Assembly: GCA_026196105.1 (NCBI GenBank)
Contig: JAPHRK010000055.1
Coordinates: 1-64,000 of the forward strand
Length of the DNA stretch: 64,000 nucleotides
From: Rhodospirillales bacterium
GTDB taxonomy: Bacteria > Pseudomonadota > Alphaproteobacteria > Rhodospirillales > JAPHRK01
Direction of reading: 5' to 3'
A model generated the notes under the pieces. That model ran no database searches and was not told the origin of the DNA. It saw only the letters and a program-made list of their open reading frames with translations. Shown here piece after piece: positions 19,617 through 29,618 of the stretch (position 1 is the stretch's first letter; every line of letters begins with the position of its first letter). The translations under genes were made by a program, and so were the position numbers.

Positions 19617-20390
19617 ATGCCTAGATTTACCAAACGGGTTGGTTTTGTTGCTGCAGAGAATGATGAAGCCCAACAAGCCTACAACCATTTCACCGAAAAC
19701 TACGACCATGTAGACCCTCAAGACGCGGATATCATCGTTGCCCTCGGCGGTGATGGTTTCATGCTCCGAACCCTTCATACCCACTTGGAAAAACAAACTC
19801 CTATCTACGGCATGAACCGGGGCTCAGTTGGCTTTTTGATGAATAAATATACTGAGGATAATCTCCTTGAGCACTTAGCAAGAGCTCAGCCTTTTGAACT
19901 CCATCCCCTGCGTATGGTTGCAGAAAATGTTGATGGAGAACGGGTAGAAGCTTTGGCCATCAACGAAGTTTCTCTATTTAGACAAACCGGACAAACTGCC
20001 CATATTCGGGTTATTGTTGACGAAAAAGTACGATTAGATGATTTGGTTTGTGACGGGGTTTTGCTCTGTACACCTGCAGGCAGCACAGCCTACAACACCT
20101 CAGCCTACGGACCTATCTTACCCTTAGGCTCCAAGGTGCTTGGTTTGACAGCTATTTCAGCTTACCGCCCTCGGCGTTGGCGCGGCGCAATTTTACCTCA
20201 CCAAGCCAAAGTTAGTTTTGAAATACTTTCCAATGGTAAACGCCCTGTGAGTGCCACGGCTGACTTTACAGAAGTCCGTAACGTCACCCGTGTCACCATC
20301 CATGAAGACCGCAGCAAAGGGCCAATCCTTCTGTTTGATCCAGAACATAACTTGGAAGAGCGTATTTTGAGCGAACAGTTCCAGAACTAA
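19617..20390 (+). CDS. nadK: NAD kinase
   Basis: 257-residue cytoplasmic enzyme that phosphorylates NAD+ to NADP+. The diagnostic GGDG motif is at about 44-47 ([14 protein letters not shown]); the second conserved part ([11 protein letters not shown], then [17 protein letters not shown]) is present. Length is short, typical of alphaproteobacterial NadK. It converges with the acyl-CoA dehydrogenase gene. Confidence 0.95.
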   Translation: MPRFTKRVGFVAAENDEAQQAYNHFTENYDHVDPQDADIIVALGGDGFMLRTLHTHLEKQTPIYGMNRGSVGFLMNKYTEDNLLEHLARAQPFELHPLRMVAENVDGERVEALAINEVSLFRQTGQTAHIRVIVDEKVRLDDLVCDGVLLCTPAGSTAYNTSAYGPILPLGSKVLGLTAISAYRPRRWRGAILPHQAKVSFEILSNGKRPVSATADFTEVRNVTRVTIHEDRSKGPILLFDPEHNLEERILSEQFQN

Positions 20391-20412
20391 CCCCAAGGCG
20401 CCAAGAATTCTC

Positions 20413-21576
20413 CTAGCCCCCGAGCACTTGCCCGGCGATAACCATTTTTTGAACTTCCGTTGTGCCTTCATAAATACGTAGGGCACGAACTTCCCTGTAG
20501 AGTTCTTCAACAGGTTCACCACAAACTACCCCACGCCCACCGAACAACTGAACAGCCTTATCGATAACCAATTGAGCTTCTTCTGTCGCATGGAGTTTCG
20601 CCATGGAGGATTCACGAGTATTTCGCCCCCCATGGGTATCTTTGTTCCAGGCAGAGCGATAAACCAACAAAGCAGAGGCATCAATTGCCAAAGCCATTTC
20701 AGCAATCTTCTCTTGGGTCATCTGGTAAGTTCCAAGGGCGTTGCCAAAAACTTTACGTTCTCCAACCCAAGTCACAGATTCGTCTAAAGCCCGACGCGCC
20801 AAACCTAGGGCAGCAGCCCCAACAGTGGAGCGGAAAACATCAAGAGTTCCCATGGCTACTTTAAACCCGGCACCACGCTCCCCGACTTGCGCAGAAGCTG
20901 GGATGCGACAATCTTCAAAAGTGATGGTGGCTAAGGGATGTGGGGCAATCACATTGATCCGTTCCGCCACGTTGAAACCCGGTGTATCGGCATCAACAAT
21001 AAAGGCGGTCAATCCCCGAGCTCCTGGAGCTTCTCCAGTACGGGCAAAGACAATATAATGGTCGGCAATTCCGCCATTTGAAATCCATGTCTTAGTACCA
21101 TTAAGGATGAAATCTCCTCCATCTTCTTTGGCGGTGGTTGAAATATTTGAAACATCACTCCCCGCATCTGGCTCCGACAATGCAAAAGCGGCGATCTTTT
21201 CCCCTGCCGTTACTGGAGGTAGGTAGTCACGCCGCTGCTCAGGCGTCCCAAACAGAGAAATCGGTCCGGTGCCGAGCCCTTGCATAGCAAAGGCAAAATC
21301 AATCAAACCACCATGACGACCTAAGGTATCGCGGCTTAAACACAGAGTCCGTACGTCAAAGCTATCATTTGCATCCAGAACCGTCGCGGCTTTGAGATAT
21401 CCAGCTTTGCCAAGTTTCGCGACCATGGCCTTACAAGCCTCATCCATTGTGGACTCGTCTTTTACTGTATGGGCGATATCAACCAGTTCCTTGGCAGCGA
21501 ATTTATCCAAGGCAGGGGCATAAGCCCGGTGGTGGTCTTCAAAAAAGGGCCACTCCAGATAACTCTTATCAGCCAT
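20413..21576 (-). CDS. Acyl-CoA dehydrogenase family protein
   Basis: 387-residue FAD flavoenzyme that introduces an alpha-beta double bond into an acyl-CoA, passing electrons to ETF. The signatures AFALSEPDAGSDVSNIS and TKTWISNGGIADHYIVFART are clear, and the C-terminal part has the usual QLFGGRGVVCGEPVEELYR and YEGTTEVQKMVIA. The frame extends further upstream into the hydratase gene; the ATG at 21576 lies 2 bp after the hydratase stop and is preferred. It forms a two-gene operon with the hydratase. The substrate chain is not evident. Confidence 0.92.
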   Translation of the reverse strand: MADKSYLEWPFFEDHHRAYAPALDKFAAKELVDIAHTVKDESTMDEACKAMVAKLGKAGYLKAATVLDANDSFDVRTLCLSRDTLGRHGGLIDFAFAMQGLGTGPISLFGTPEQRRDYLPPVTAGEKIAAFALSEPDAGSDVSNISTTAKEDGGDFILNGTKTWISNGGIADHYIVFARTGEAPGARGLTAFIVDADTPGFNVAERINVIAPHPLATITFEDCRIPASAQVGERGAGFKVAMGTLDVFRSTVGAAALGLARRALDESVTWVGERKVFGNALGTYQMTQEKIAEMALAIDASALLVYRSAWNKDTHGGRNTRESSMAKLHATEEAQLVIDKAVQLFGGRGVVCGEPVEELYREVRALRIYEGTTEVQKMVIAGQVLGG

Positions 21577-21578
21577 GA

Positions 21579-22397
21579 TTAATTCCCCTCGAACTTTGGA
21601 GTCTCTTTGGCAACAAAGGCATGGTAGGCACGAGCAAAATCTTCCGTCTGCATGCAAATAGCCTGAGCTTCTGCTTCTGTTTCCAGAGCTTGCTCAATAG
21701 TTTGGTTCCATTCCTGATGTAGACACTTTTTGGTCATGGTATGGGCAAAATAGGGTCCGTCAGCCAAAGATCTCGCCATTTCTTGGGCTCGAGCGAGGAC
21801 TTGATCAGACTCGACAACATCGTTGAAGTATCCCCAGGCGAGTCCCTCTTCTGCCCTCATAATACGACCAGTATAAAGAAGTTCTGAAGCGCGACCATGA
21901 CCGATAATACGAGGTAAAATCGCACAAGCGCCCATATCACAGCCAGCTAAGCCAACTTTGGTAAAGAGGAAACCTGTCTTGGTTTTGGGAGTGGCATAGC
22001 GGAAATCACTGGCCATAGTAATAATCGCCCCAGCGCCAACAGCAATGCCGTCAATGGCACAAATAATCGGTTGCGGGCATTGGCGCATCTCTTTGACCAT
22101 ATTCCCGGTCATACGGGTAAATCGCATCAGGTCATCCATCTCCATATTGACCAATGGGCCAATAATGTCATGCACATCCCCCCCAGAACAGAAATTGCCG
22201 CCTGCTCCGGTAATCACCAAGGTGCGGACATCATCTACATATTGAAGTTTATGGAAGGTATCGCGTAATTCCGCATAACTCTCAAAGGTCAGTGGGTTTT
22301 TACGCTCAGGAATATTTAGGGTAATCGTCGCCACCCTCTCCTTAACTTCCCACCCAAAATGCTCTGGCTTAAACTCAGCCCCTTTAAGCTTATACAT
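21579..22397 (-). CDS. Enoyl-CoA hydratase/isomerase family protein
   Basis: 272-residue crotonase-fold enzyme. The oxyanion-hole segments [14 protein letters not shown] and [22 protein letters not shown] are visible; the second catalytic region reads [25 protein letters not shown] Shine-Dalgarno lies 8 bp before the ATG. Immediate coupling with an acyl-CoA dehydrogenase suggests a dedicated acyl- or aromatic-CoA degradation step. In some relatives similar pairs sit with aminobenzoyl- or salicylyl-CoA genes, but none are present here, so the pathway is open. Confidence 0.9.
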   Translation of the reverse strand: MYKLKGAEFKPEHFGWEVKERVATITLNIPERKNPLTFESYAELRDTFHKLQYVDDVRTLVITGAGGNFCSGGDVHDIIGPLVNMEMDDLMRFTRMTGNMVKEMRQCPQPIICAIDGIAVGAGAIITMASDFRYATPKTKTGFLFTKVGLAGCDMGACAILPRIIGHGRASELLYTGRIMRAEEGLAWGYFNDVVESDQVLARAQEMARSLADGPYFAHTMTKKCLHQEWNQTIEQALETEAEAQAICMQTEDFARAYHAFVAKETPKFEGN

Positions 22398-22527
22398 GTC
22401 TTCAAACTCCTCAAAATACCTACAGCCGATGCCAGACTCTTTAAAACGTTTCTAGGTTATTTATAACGACAGAATTTAGAAATGCCAAAACTATTTTAAA
22501 TTTAAACTAATTTATTTCATCATCTTA

Positions 22528-22690
22528 CTAAAACAGGTTTTTATTTACTTCCTGTGGCCTTACACCTGTGAGCTTGGTGATTTGCGCCAACATTTTCTTT
22601 AACCTGTGTCCATCATAAGGTTTGCCGTGAAGGGCATAGCGCCCCGTGATGAAATTACTTTTGTTGGTGGCTTTGAAGATTTTTTTAAGG
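22528..22690 (-). pseudogene. Transposase remnant (IS5/IS1182-like)
   Basis: Translating the minus strand gives ATNKSNFITGRYALHGKPYDGH followed by RLKKMLAQITKLTGVRPQE, the well-known GxxxLxGNPYDGHTL region of IS5/IS1182-type DDE transposases. The frame closes about ten codons later and is disrupted upstream, so only a ~50-codon scrap remains. No terminal inverted repeats are recognisable. It occupies the otherwise empty 22398-22820 interval, in which nothing else was seen. Confidence 0.65.
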
Positions 22691-22820
22691 CAGATTAATT
22701 AGTTTGCCAACTCTTACTATGGGCTATCCTGGCTTTCACTATTGAGCAAGACCATACGATCTACAGCAAGAAGGTATTTTTTAAATTTTCAGAATTGAAA
22801 ATATGGCTACTCGATCAAAA

Positions 22821-23399
22821 CTAATCATGGGTACTTCGAAGCACTTTGCCTTGGATAAAGGCTGTTTTTTCAAATTCATTCCAAATTTTTCTAATCGAAA
22901 TTCGCAAATATTCAGGAGGACCTTGTGTACCAACAACCAATCCATATGTAGTCCCTGTGAATTTAGTTCTGTATCTTAAATTCATTTGTACATCATCTTT
23001 TCTTCCCATTGTTATGGAATTAAAGATTGCATCAGAGGTTCCAGATTTAAAATGTGCTGTCGGGCCGAGCACAGATTTCATATATGGAGTTTCTAGTTCA
23101 GCTACTCTTTTCCATTCATCATCGCTTAGTGGGCTTGGTGAATTCCCTTTGGCAATAATAAATCCTGAGTCGGAGTCTTGCTGCTCAATTATCAAACCAA
23201 GATTAGATAAAGCTATTAGCATTGCTGAGTGGGCTTTTTTCTTTGAAAGTTTATAATAGCGAGTACCAAGTTCAGAAATAATTTTTCTATTCTCATTTCC
23301 CCAATTCGTATTCAAAATATCAATATTGTTTTGCGGTTGGGTTACGCAGCCACCGAGAACAACAAGGAATGGAATGACAACTAAAGTAAATACTTTCAT
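22821..23399 (-). CDS. Predicted lipoprotein of unknown function
   Basis: About 192 residues with a lipoprotein signal (VVLGGC) and no recognised domain. The mature part opens with a helical, charged region (KLSKKKAHSAMLIALSNLG), which looks like a small alpha/beta fold of the kind seen in DUF-type outer-membrane lipoproteins. The ATG at 23399 starts the signal peptide; an upstream in-frame GTG at 23411 would overlap the preceding gene. It follows another lipoprotein gene by 1 bp, so the two form an operon. Confidence 0.7.
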   Translation of the reverse strand: MKVFTLVVIPFLVVLGGCVTQPQNNIDILNTNWGNENRKIISELGTRYYKLSKKKAHSAMLIALSNLGLIIEQQDSDSGFIIAKGNSPSPLSDDEWKRVAELETPYMKSVLGPTAHFKSGTSDAIFNSITMGRKDDVQMNLRYRTKFTGTTYGLVVGTQGPPEYLRISIRKIWNEFEKTAFIQGKVLRSTHD

Positions 23400-23400
23400 T

Positions 23401-23874
23401 TTAGTACCCACCTTTTCTCGCAGAAACTTCTTTTAGAACTGATTTGTCATTAAACTCCATAATAACAGTTAAAGTCCTCAGAGATGACCTTGAGGTTGTT
23501 TCTGAATTATGTTGCCTGCTCCCTGCCATTGCCCCAATAGCCGATCCTGCGTTGCTATTTACAATACCCAGCCCAAAACCAGATTGATTTCCAGAAGATT
23601 GTGTTGATACTTCAGTACTAACCTTATCGTATATCCAGAGCTCATTACCGTTTGATTGGTATGTCATATTATTTGGTGAACCAAAATGCTTAAGGACTTC
23701 AGCTTGAATGGTTACGTTAGGTTTGAGAAGTTTTTTTACCATCCCATAACTCAACAGACTTCTTGGAACCGATGTATCTTGCTGTATAGGTTGAGCCATT
23801 TTCTGCGTGGTATTACAACCAGTAAGCACTGGAAAAATAATAATGGGTAAAATTAAGTACAAGTATTTGTTCAT
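23401..23874 (-). CDS. Predicted lipoprotein with SmpA/BamE-like region
   Basis: About 157 residues. Signal peptide with lipobox LTGC (Cys about 20), then a segment TIQAEVLKHFGSPNNMTYQS followed by NELWIYDK that resembles the SmpA/OmlA (BamE-like) pattern of 'rule out then GxP...W.Y'. A Gly/Ser-rich stretch follows (SGNQSGFGLGIVNSNAGSA). The frame extends 22 codons upstream, but the ATG at 23874 begins the signal peptide. It is the first gene of a two-lipoprotein operon. Function unknown. Confidence 0.7.
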   Translation of the reverse strand: MNKYLYLILPIIIFPVLTGCNTTQKMAQPIQQDTSVPRSLLSYGMVKKLLKPNVTIQAEVLKHFGSPNNMTYQSNGNELWIYDKVSTEVSTQSSGNQSGFGLGIVNSNAGSAIGAMAGSRQHNSETTSRSSLRTLTVIMEFNDKSVLKEVSARKGGY

Positions 23875-24041
23875 TGAAATTTTCCACTTCCTTAATAATA
23901 CGCATTTTAATACCACACCATTAATTGCAATTCTACACATTCCACAATTGTGTGGTCCTATCCATATAATGCCATATCTGAAATATAATTTTCACTTATC
24001 AACTAACCAAAATTATAGCTCAAAAAACTTTAAACATTTAA

Positions 24042-24206
24042 CTATGGATCCTTATTATTTTCCTCATCATCCTCATCAAACAATATCCGGTTAGCCGCCC
24101 CTTCCAGGTCGTCGAATTGGCCGCTTTTTAGAGCCCATAAGAAGGCTAGTAAGCCAAGGGACCCTAAACCGAGAGCTGCGGCGATGAGGTAGATCAGGTT
24201 ATCCAA
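24042..24206 (-). CDS. ccoS: cbb3 oxidase assembly protein CcoS
   Basis: 54 residues: a single TM helix (LIYLIAAALGLGSLGLLAFL) then WALKSGQFDDLEGAANRILF, the CcoS/FixS signature, and an acidic tail. CcoS is needed for cofactor insertion into cbb3 oxidase. The start is a TTG at 24206 that lies just beyond the ccoI stop (24208-24210). It is short and uses a rare start, so it is easily missed. It ends the ccoGHIS operon. Confidence 0.88.
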   Translation of the reverse strand: MDNLIYLIAAALGLGSLGLLAFLWALKSGQFDDLEGAANRILFDEDDEENNKDP

Positions 24207-24207
24207 T

Positions 24208-26562
24208 TTATGGTTTCCTACTTTTGGTTAGCCTAAGGGCGTTGCCAATAACGACTAATGACGAAGCCGACATAGCGATGGCGGCGATCAGGGGAGTGAC
24301 GTATCCTGCCACAGCCAAGGGTATGGTCAGCCCATTATAGAGAAAGGTCAATGCGAAATTCTGTTTAACCAAAGTATCGGCTTTTTCAGCAGTCGCGAGT
24401 GCTTCAAGAACAGGTGAAAGTTTGGCTCCTTGGAAGACGAGATCAGCAGCCGTTTGGCTCACATCTGCGGCCGTTGTTGGAGAGATCGACCCATGTGCAG
24501 CGGCTAAGGCTGGGGCATCGTTTAGACCATCACCTACCATCAAGACATTGAACCCTTGGCGCTTTAATTCAGCCAGCCTAGCCACTTTATCCGCTGGGGA
24601 ACATTCAGCTTGCCAATCATCAATGCCCAATTCCATCACCATGGAATGGACGACCGGCTCCAGATCTCCGGAAAGTAGGGCAACCCTTTTTCCCTGTTTT
24701 TTGAGCGTTGAGACCACCTCTTGAGCATCTTCTCGCGCTTGGTCTTTAAAGACAAATCGAACCGGCTTGATTTCTGGCCCAGTTAGCCACAACTCGGGCC
24801 CTATCACTTTAAGTTCTGTCTCAACCTCACACCAAGCCCGTTTCCCAAGCTTATAATCGCCAGCACTCATCCCCATTCCTGGGGTTTCCTGGGCATTTTC
24901 AGCAACCTTAACTGTAGGAGCCACTTGGCAGAGGGCTCGGGCCAAAGGATGTTTGCTGGCTGCGGCAATCGAAGCGGCAAGATTTAGCTGTTCTTGAGAA
25001 ATCTCCCCCAGGTTAACCAACTGAGGTTTGCCGAGGGTGAGTGTGCCTGTTTTATCAAAAACCACGATATCAGTTTTAGCTATCCGTTCCAGAGCCGTTG
25101 CCGATTTAACAAAGATACCTCGCTTGAGCAGGCGCCCACTGGCAATAACTTGCACCACAGGGACGGCGAGTGCCAAGGCACAAGGGCAAGTAATGATGAG
25201 GACCGCCACTGATATCAATAAGGCTTCCTGCCAGAGCGCATCACCTAAGAAAAACCACCAGAGGAAGGTAAAGAGAGCCAAGGTGTGAACAACGGGGGCA
25301 TAATGCTTGGCCACACGGTCCGCCAAGGCCACATACTTGGCCCTGCCCTGCTCGGCATCTTCCATCAACCTGACGATTTCAGCCAACAAGGTATCTTTAT
25401 CTGAAGCTGTAATTTTCACTTTCAAAGCTGCAGAGAGGTTATTGGTTCCTGCAAAAACCCCTGTGCCAGGCAATGCAGTCGCAGGAGCACTCTCGCCGGT
25501 AATCAAGCTGGTATCTAGGTCACTCGTACCCTCTATCACTTCACCATCCGCTGCGACCCGTTCACCTGGCGCCACCAGAAGCACCATACCTATTTTAATT
25601 TCAGATGGGGGGAGCAGTTGCCGATTACCTTCTTCGTCAATTACCGTTGCTGAACGAGCATTAAGGGCGAGTAAGCGTTCAGCGGCTGATTGAGCCCGCC
25701 CCCTTGCACGACGATCTAAATACCGTCCAATCAAGAGAAAGAAAAGCAGGCCTACGGCTGAGTCAAAATATGCATGTTGTGCACCGACGATCGTTTGGTA
25801 AAGGCTCATACCTGAAGCGAGAATCACTGCTAGGGATATGGGAACATCCATATTGACACGCTGAGCGCGTAAGGCTTCGAGAGCAGATCGATAAAAAGGT
25901 AATCCTGCATATACTACGGCAGGCAGAGCAATTAAGGCCGAAAGCCAGTGCATCATTTCCCGGGTAACATCGAGCATCCCTTGAAAATAACCAGCCCAAA
26001 CAGATACCGAGAACAGCATAACGTTCCCTGCAGCAAAGCCCGCAACAGCCATAGAACGCAGGAGTTCTTTTTCTTGCTCATGGTTCACTCTATCGAGTGC
26101 TGCTGGGTCATAAGGAACAAGCCGATAACCAAGCCCATTTATCAGCCCTGCTAACTCGTTGGCGCTGCTTTTCTCATCTTGCCATTTCACCACTAAACGA
26201 CGGGTAGACATATTAAGGCGGGCATGAGTAACCCCTTCATGTCGCTGAAGCAGGGTTTCAATCAGCCAGACACAGGCAGCACAATGCATCCCCTCCACCA
26301 TCATATAGAGAGCTTGGGTTCCATCGGTTTCAGCTATGGCATGAGCTTGGTAATCAATTGTCCCAACATCATCTTCCGGCTTCAGGGCGGCAATATTCGG
26401 GTCGAGTACCCGGCGTTTGTAATAGTTGCCTAAACCTAACCCTTTAATGACGTGATATGCTGCCTCACAGCCAGTGCAACAGAATTGAAGATTTTGATCT
26501 TCTTCACTCTTAATGAAAACCCCTTGGGGGATATCAAGGTTACAGTGGGTACAAGATGTCAC
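24208..26562 (-). CDS. ccoI: Cu+-exporting P1B-type ATPase for cbb3 assembly
   Basis: 784-residue inner-membrane ATPase (FixI/CcoI) that supplies copper for the CcoN active site. An N-terminal Cys-rich region (CTHC near 4-7, CCTGC near 28-32) is followed by a metal-binding GMHCAAC motif (about 91-97), eight TM helices with the CPCALA ion motif, and the phosphorylation loop DKTGTLT. The GDGLNDAPAL hinge is present. It lies 18 bp after ccoH. Confidence 0.95.
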   Translation of the reverse strand: MTSCTHCNLDIPQGVFIKSEEDQNLQFCCTGCEAAYHVIKGLGLGNYYKRRVLDPNIAALKPEDDVGTIDYQAHAIAETDGTQALYMMVEGMHCAACVWLIETLLQRHEGVTHARLNMSTRRLVVKWQDEKSSANELAGLINGLGYRLVPYDPAALDRVNHEQEKELLRSMAVAGFAAGNVMLFSVSVWAGYFQGMLDVTREMMHWLSALIALPAVVYAGLPFYRSALEALRAQRVNMDVPISLAVILASGMSLYQTIVGAQHAYFDSAVGLLFFLLIGRYLDRRARGRAQSAAERLLALNARSATVIDEEGNRQLLPPSEIKIGMVLLVAPGERVAADGEVIEGTSDLDTSLITGESAPATALPGTGVFAGTNNLSAALKVKITASDKDTLLAEIVRLMEDAEQGRAKYVALADRVAKHYAPVVHTLALFTFLWWFFLGDALWQEALLISVAVLIITCPCALALAVPVVQVIASGRLLKRGIFVKSATALERIAKTDIVVFDKTGTLTLGKPQLVNLGEISQEQLNLAASIAAASKHPLARALCQVAPTVKVAENAQETPGMGMSAGDYKLGKRAWCEVETELKVIGPELWLTGPEIKPVRFVFKDQAREDAQEVVSTLKKQGKRVALLSGDLEPVVHSMVMELGIDDWQAECSPADKVARLAELKRQGFNVLMVGDGLNDAPALAAAHGSISPTTAADVSQTAADLVFQGAKLSPVLEALATAEKADTLVKQNFALTFLYNGLTIPLAVAGYVTPLIAAIAMSASSLVVIGNALRLTKSRKP

Positions 26563-26580
26563 GATATCCCCTAACGAGGA

Positions 26581-27078
26581 TTATTTAATGTAAAGCCGTT
26601 GAACACGTTGATAATGTTCCTCACCCCGTGAAGCAAGAAGACGAACATCCCACAATCCAGGCAAAGGCAAAGTGACGGCTAGCTCATAAGTCCCCATACC
26701 AGCTGACTGGAGATCAACGTCCATATCATAGCCAGCATGTGTCGGACGAATAACCATAGCTTTGATCGTTAGCCCTTTTAAGGGCTTACCATCTTTATCT
26801 TGGAACACCGTATTAATACGACCACTACGACTTAGACCGTCTTCAGCTATAGCAACCCATGAGGTGGTGTCTTTCCACCCCATTTCTGCCTGCTTTTTAA
26901 CCCCCTCAAGGTTGTCGTTGTACTTCAGGCCTTTCACATAATGCTTATCAGTCTCAAGCCCTGTAAAGGTGCTTGTGGCGAAATATATCATGATACCATT
27001 CACCGTGATGATGACAGCGAAAAAGGCAACAAATATCCAAGGATACCACCAACTACGTTGACGAGCTTGAGCCATCAT
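26581..27078 (-). CDS. ccoH: FixH/CcoH family protein
   Basis: 165 residues with one N-terminal TM helix (about 11-32, WIFVAFFAVIITVNGIMIYF) and a periplasmic beta-rich domain; this is the FixH layout (PLPGLWDVRLLASRG near the end). CcoH aids assembly and stability of cbb3 oxidase. It starts 3 bp after the ccoG stop, so translation is probably coupled. A second ATG at 27075 could also serve. Confidence 0.92.
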   Translation of the reverse strand: MMAQARQRSWWYPWIFVAFFAVIITVNGIMIYFATSTFTGLETDKHYVKGLKYNDNLEGVKKQAEMGWKDTTSWVAIAEDGLSRSGRINTVFQDKDGKPLKGLTIKAMVIRPTHAGYDMDVDLQSAGMGTYELAVTLPLPGLWDVRLLASRGEEHYQRVQRLYIK

Positions 27079-27081
27079 TTT

Positions 27082-28563
27082 TTACCTTCCCGGTCCAGCA
27101 AATACGGTGTCATGAACAATCGTTTCGTTGGAAACATTATCTACTAAAATAAACTCAATGCCAGTTGATTTACCTTTAAGGTTTTTCTTATCGGCTTTGA
27201 CAAACACTTTATAGGTTCCAACTGTATCAGGGACTACATCCAGCATCACTTGTTTAGCACCTTCTTTTTCTACACCAATAACAGTCATTGACGCCCCCTC
27301 TAACCCTTTAAGAGACAGGGTGTAAGTACGGGCGGAATCGTCTTTATTAAGAATTTTATATGTATAGCCATTGCGAATAGAACCATCAGATAACGTAACA
27401 AACAACGGTGCTCGATCACGCAAGACAGTTACATCCAGCAAAGATCTCGTGCCTAAGCTAAAGCCCATAGCCCCCATAACAACTAGCAGAATAACTACAT
27501 AGGCCATAGTTCGAGGGCGAACGAGATGGAAGGTTTCTGGCTTTTTATGCTCACGGGCTAACCCGTTGGAGATTGAATCGTAACGAATCAATCCCTTGGG
27601 AAGGTTCATCTTCTCCATAATGCCATCACAGGCATCAATACAAAGGCCACAACCGATACACTGCATTTGCTGACCAAGGCGAATATCGACCCCAGTTGGG
27701 CAAACTTGGACACACATTGTACAGTCGATGCAGTGACCTCGGTTTTCAAAATTTCTCAGTTTATTGGTAGGGGCACGAGGCTCCCCACGCCAATCTTCAT
27801 AGGTGATGAGCAAGGTATCTTCATCAAACATAGTACCTTGGAAACGAGGCCATGGGCACATGTAATAGCAAACCTGTTCCCGTGCCCACCCTGCCAATAA
27901 ATAGGTCGTTATTGTTAGAACAGCAATGGTAGCCATCACCCAACTGCCTGCAGTTCCTTGTAATATCTCAACGGTCACCGTCGGAGCATCATTGAAGTAC
28001 CAAACCCAGGCAAATGACATCAAGAAGGCAACGATAAGCCAGATAAAATGCTTCAGACCTTTTTTGAATATTTTTGCAGCAGTCCACGGGCCTTTATCCA
28101 GTTTACGCCTGGCATTAGACTCTCCTTCAATCTGGCGTTCAACCCAGAAAAAGAGATCGGTCCAGACGGTTTGCGGACAAGTGAAACCGCACCAAACACG
28201 GCCAAATAAAGAGGTCACAAAGAAAAGGCCGATGGCAGCAAGAATAAGAATACCCGTGAGGTAATAAACTTCCTGAGGCCAAATTACCATGTCGAAGAAA
28301 TAAGCCCGACGCCCGCTCAGGTCCATCAAGATCATCTGATCAGGAACACCTTCGCCCCTATCCCACCGTAACCATGGAACGATATGGTATATACCGAGAA
28401 GAACCCACAGAGTGATCCACTTCACATTACGGTAAATCCCTTTAATATTTCGTGGATATATTTCAGGGCGATCAGCGTACCGGATGGTCTTTTCTTCTGG
28501 ATTTTGTTTTATTGGTTTTGTTGATGCTGTGGATGAAGCATCTTTCGTCGTGTTGGCGTCCAT
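27082..28563 (-). CDS. ccoG: cbb3 oxidase accessory ferredoxin-like protein CcoG
   Basis: 493-residue membrane protein (FixG/CcoG/RdxA) with about five TM helices and two 4Fe-4S motifs: CIDCTMCVQVCPTG and CIGCGLCIDACDG. An extra TCPQTVW and CPWPRFQ pair is typical of the family. CcoG acts as a cupric reductase during cbb3 biogenesis. A C-terminal IgG-like FixG domain ends the protein. AGGAAG precedes the ATG. First gene of ccoGHIS, separated from ccoP by 187 bp that include the ccoNOQP terminator. Confidence 0.95.
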   Translation of the reverse strand: MDANTTKDASSTASTKPIKQNPEEKTIRYADRPEIYPRNIKGIYRNVKWITLWVLLGIYHIVPWLRWDRGEGVPDQMILMDLSGRRAYFFDMVIWPQEVYYLTGILILAAIGLFFVTSLFGRVWCGFTCPQTVWTDLFFWVERQIEGESNARRKLDKGPWTAAKIFKKGLKHFIWLIVAFLMSFAWVWYFNDAPTVTVEILQGTAGSWVMATIAVLTITTYLLAGWAREQVCYYMCPWPRFQGTMFDEDTLLITYEDWRGEPRAPTNKLRNFENRGHCIDCTMCVQVCPTGVDIRLGQQMQCIGCGLCIDACDGIMEKMNLPKGLIRYDSISNGLAREHKKPETFHLVRPRTMAYVVILLVVMGAMGFSLGTRSLLDVTVLRDRAPLFVTLSDGSIRNGYTYKILNKDDSARTYTLSLKGLEGASMTVIGVEKEGAKQVMLDVVPDTVGTYKVFVKADKKNLKGKSTGIEFILVDNVSNETIVHDTVFAGPGR

Positions 28564-28700
28564 AACTCTTCCTATGGGAAAATCAATTCACAGGCATTCC
28601 GTCAAACTATTCGTTCAAACAACAAACAGTTTCGAATCCCCCACACGCACTTAACATAAGCTTTGGCAGCTATTTAATAATTGTCTTAGGTCAGATTAGC

Positions 28701-28743
28701 AAAAAAAGTTTCGGGGCCACCGATTGGAGAGGCAGCCCCGAAA
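28701..28743 (-). terminator. Rho-independent terminator of ccoNOQP
   Basis: On the minus strand TTTCGGGGC and GCCCCGAAA form a 9-bp stem with a 17-nt loop, followed by CTTTTTTT. It begins 8 bp past the ccoP stop. Confidence 0.85.
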
Positions 28744-28750
28744 ACCTTAT

Positions 28751-29608
28751 TTACATACCACCGCCAAGAGAGTGAACGTAAACGGTCACTTGCTTGATTG
28801 AAGCATTGTCCAGACGACCTTCCCAAGATGGCATTACGCCATGCTTTGGATTATTAATCTGAGCGAGAACGCCTTCAGCAGAACCGTCATAGAGCCAGAT
28901 GCCATCGGTCAGGTTTGGTCCACCAACTTCTTGGAGGCCCTTACCGTCTTCACCGTGGCAAGCTGCACAGTTCTCTTCAAAGATTACTTTGCCATCATCT
29001 GATGCCTGACCTTGACCAGACAGAGACATCACATAGTCGGCAACAGCTTTAATTTCAGCTGTTTCAAGCAATTCATCTTTGCCATACTTAGGCATATCAC
29101 TAATCCGCGTATCTTCATGAATACCCCGAGCGCCAAGGCGTACGGTTTGTTCGATATCGGCTAGCTTACCACCCCAGATCCAGTCATCATCAGCCAGGAC
29201 AGGATAGCCCTTAGCACCTTGACCACCGGAACCATGACATGGTGCACAGTTCTCGTTGAAGATAAATTTGCCACCAGCCATTGCGTAGGTGAGCAATTCT
29301 TTGTCTTTGGCAATATCTTCAACAGAAGCAGCCTCAAACTTGCCCATCCAACCAGAACGGCTTTCAGCAACCATCTTCATTTGATTGTCCAGGTCGCCAC
29401 GGGATGAATACCCGAGCACACCTTTGGTGTATCCACTGAGGGTTGGCCATGCTGGATATGCTATCCAGTAACCAACCGCCCATAAGATGCACGCATAGAA
29501 CGTATAGATCCACCACTTTGGTAGTGGAGTATTTAACTCCTTGATACCATCCCACTCATGACCAGTGGTATCAGTACCAGTCAGGGCGTCTTTTTCTACT
29601 TGCGCCAT
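28751..29608 (-). CDS. ccoP: cbb3 oxidase subunit III (di-heme cytochrome c)
   Basis: 285 residues. An N-terminal TM helix (about 31-52) anchors two cytochrome c domains with heme motifs CAPCH (C121, C124, H125) and CAACH (C214, C217, H218). It relays electrons from cytochrome c to CcoO/CcoN. Start chosen at the ATG 29608 because AAGGAGGATGTC precedes it; an upstream in-frame ATG at 29629 lies inside ccoQ and is less likely. Confidence 0.96.
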   Translation of the reverse strand: MAQVEKDALTGTDTTGHEWDGIKELNTPLPKWWIYTFYACILWAVGYWIAYPAWPTLSGYTKGVLGYSSRGDLDNQMKMVAESRSGWMGKFEAASVEDIAKDKELLTYAMAGGKFIFNENCAPCHGSGGQGAKGYPVLADDDWIWGGKLADIEQTVRLGARGIHEDTRISDMPKYGKDELLETAEIKAVADYVMSLSGQGQASDDGKVIFEENCAACHGEDGKGLQEVGGPNLTDGIWLYDGSAEGVLAQINNPKHGVMPSWEGRLDNASIKQVTVYVHSLGGGM

Positions 29609-29618
29609 GACATCCTCC

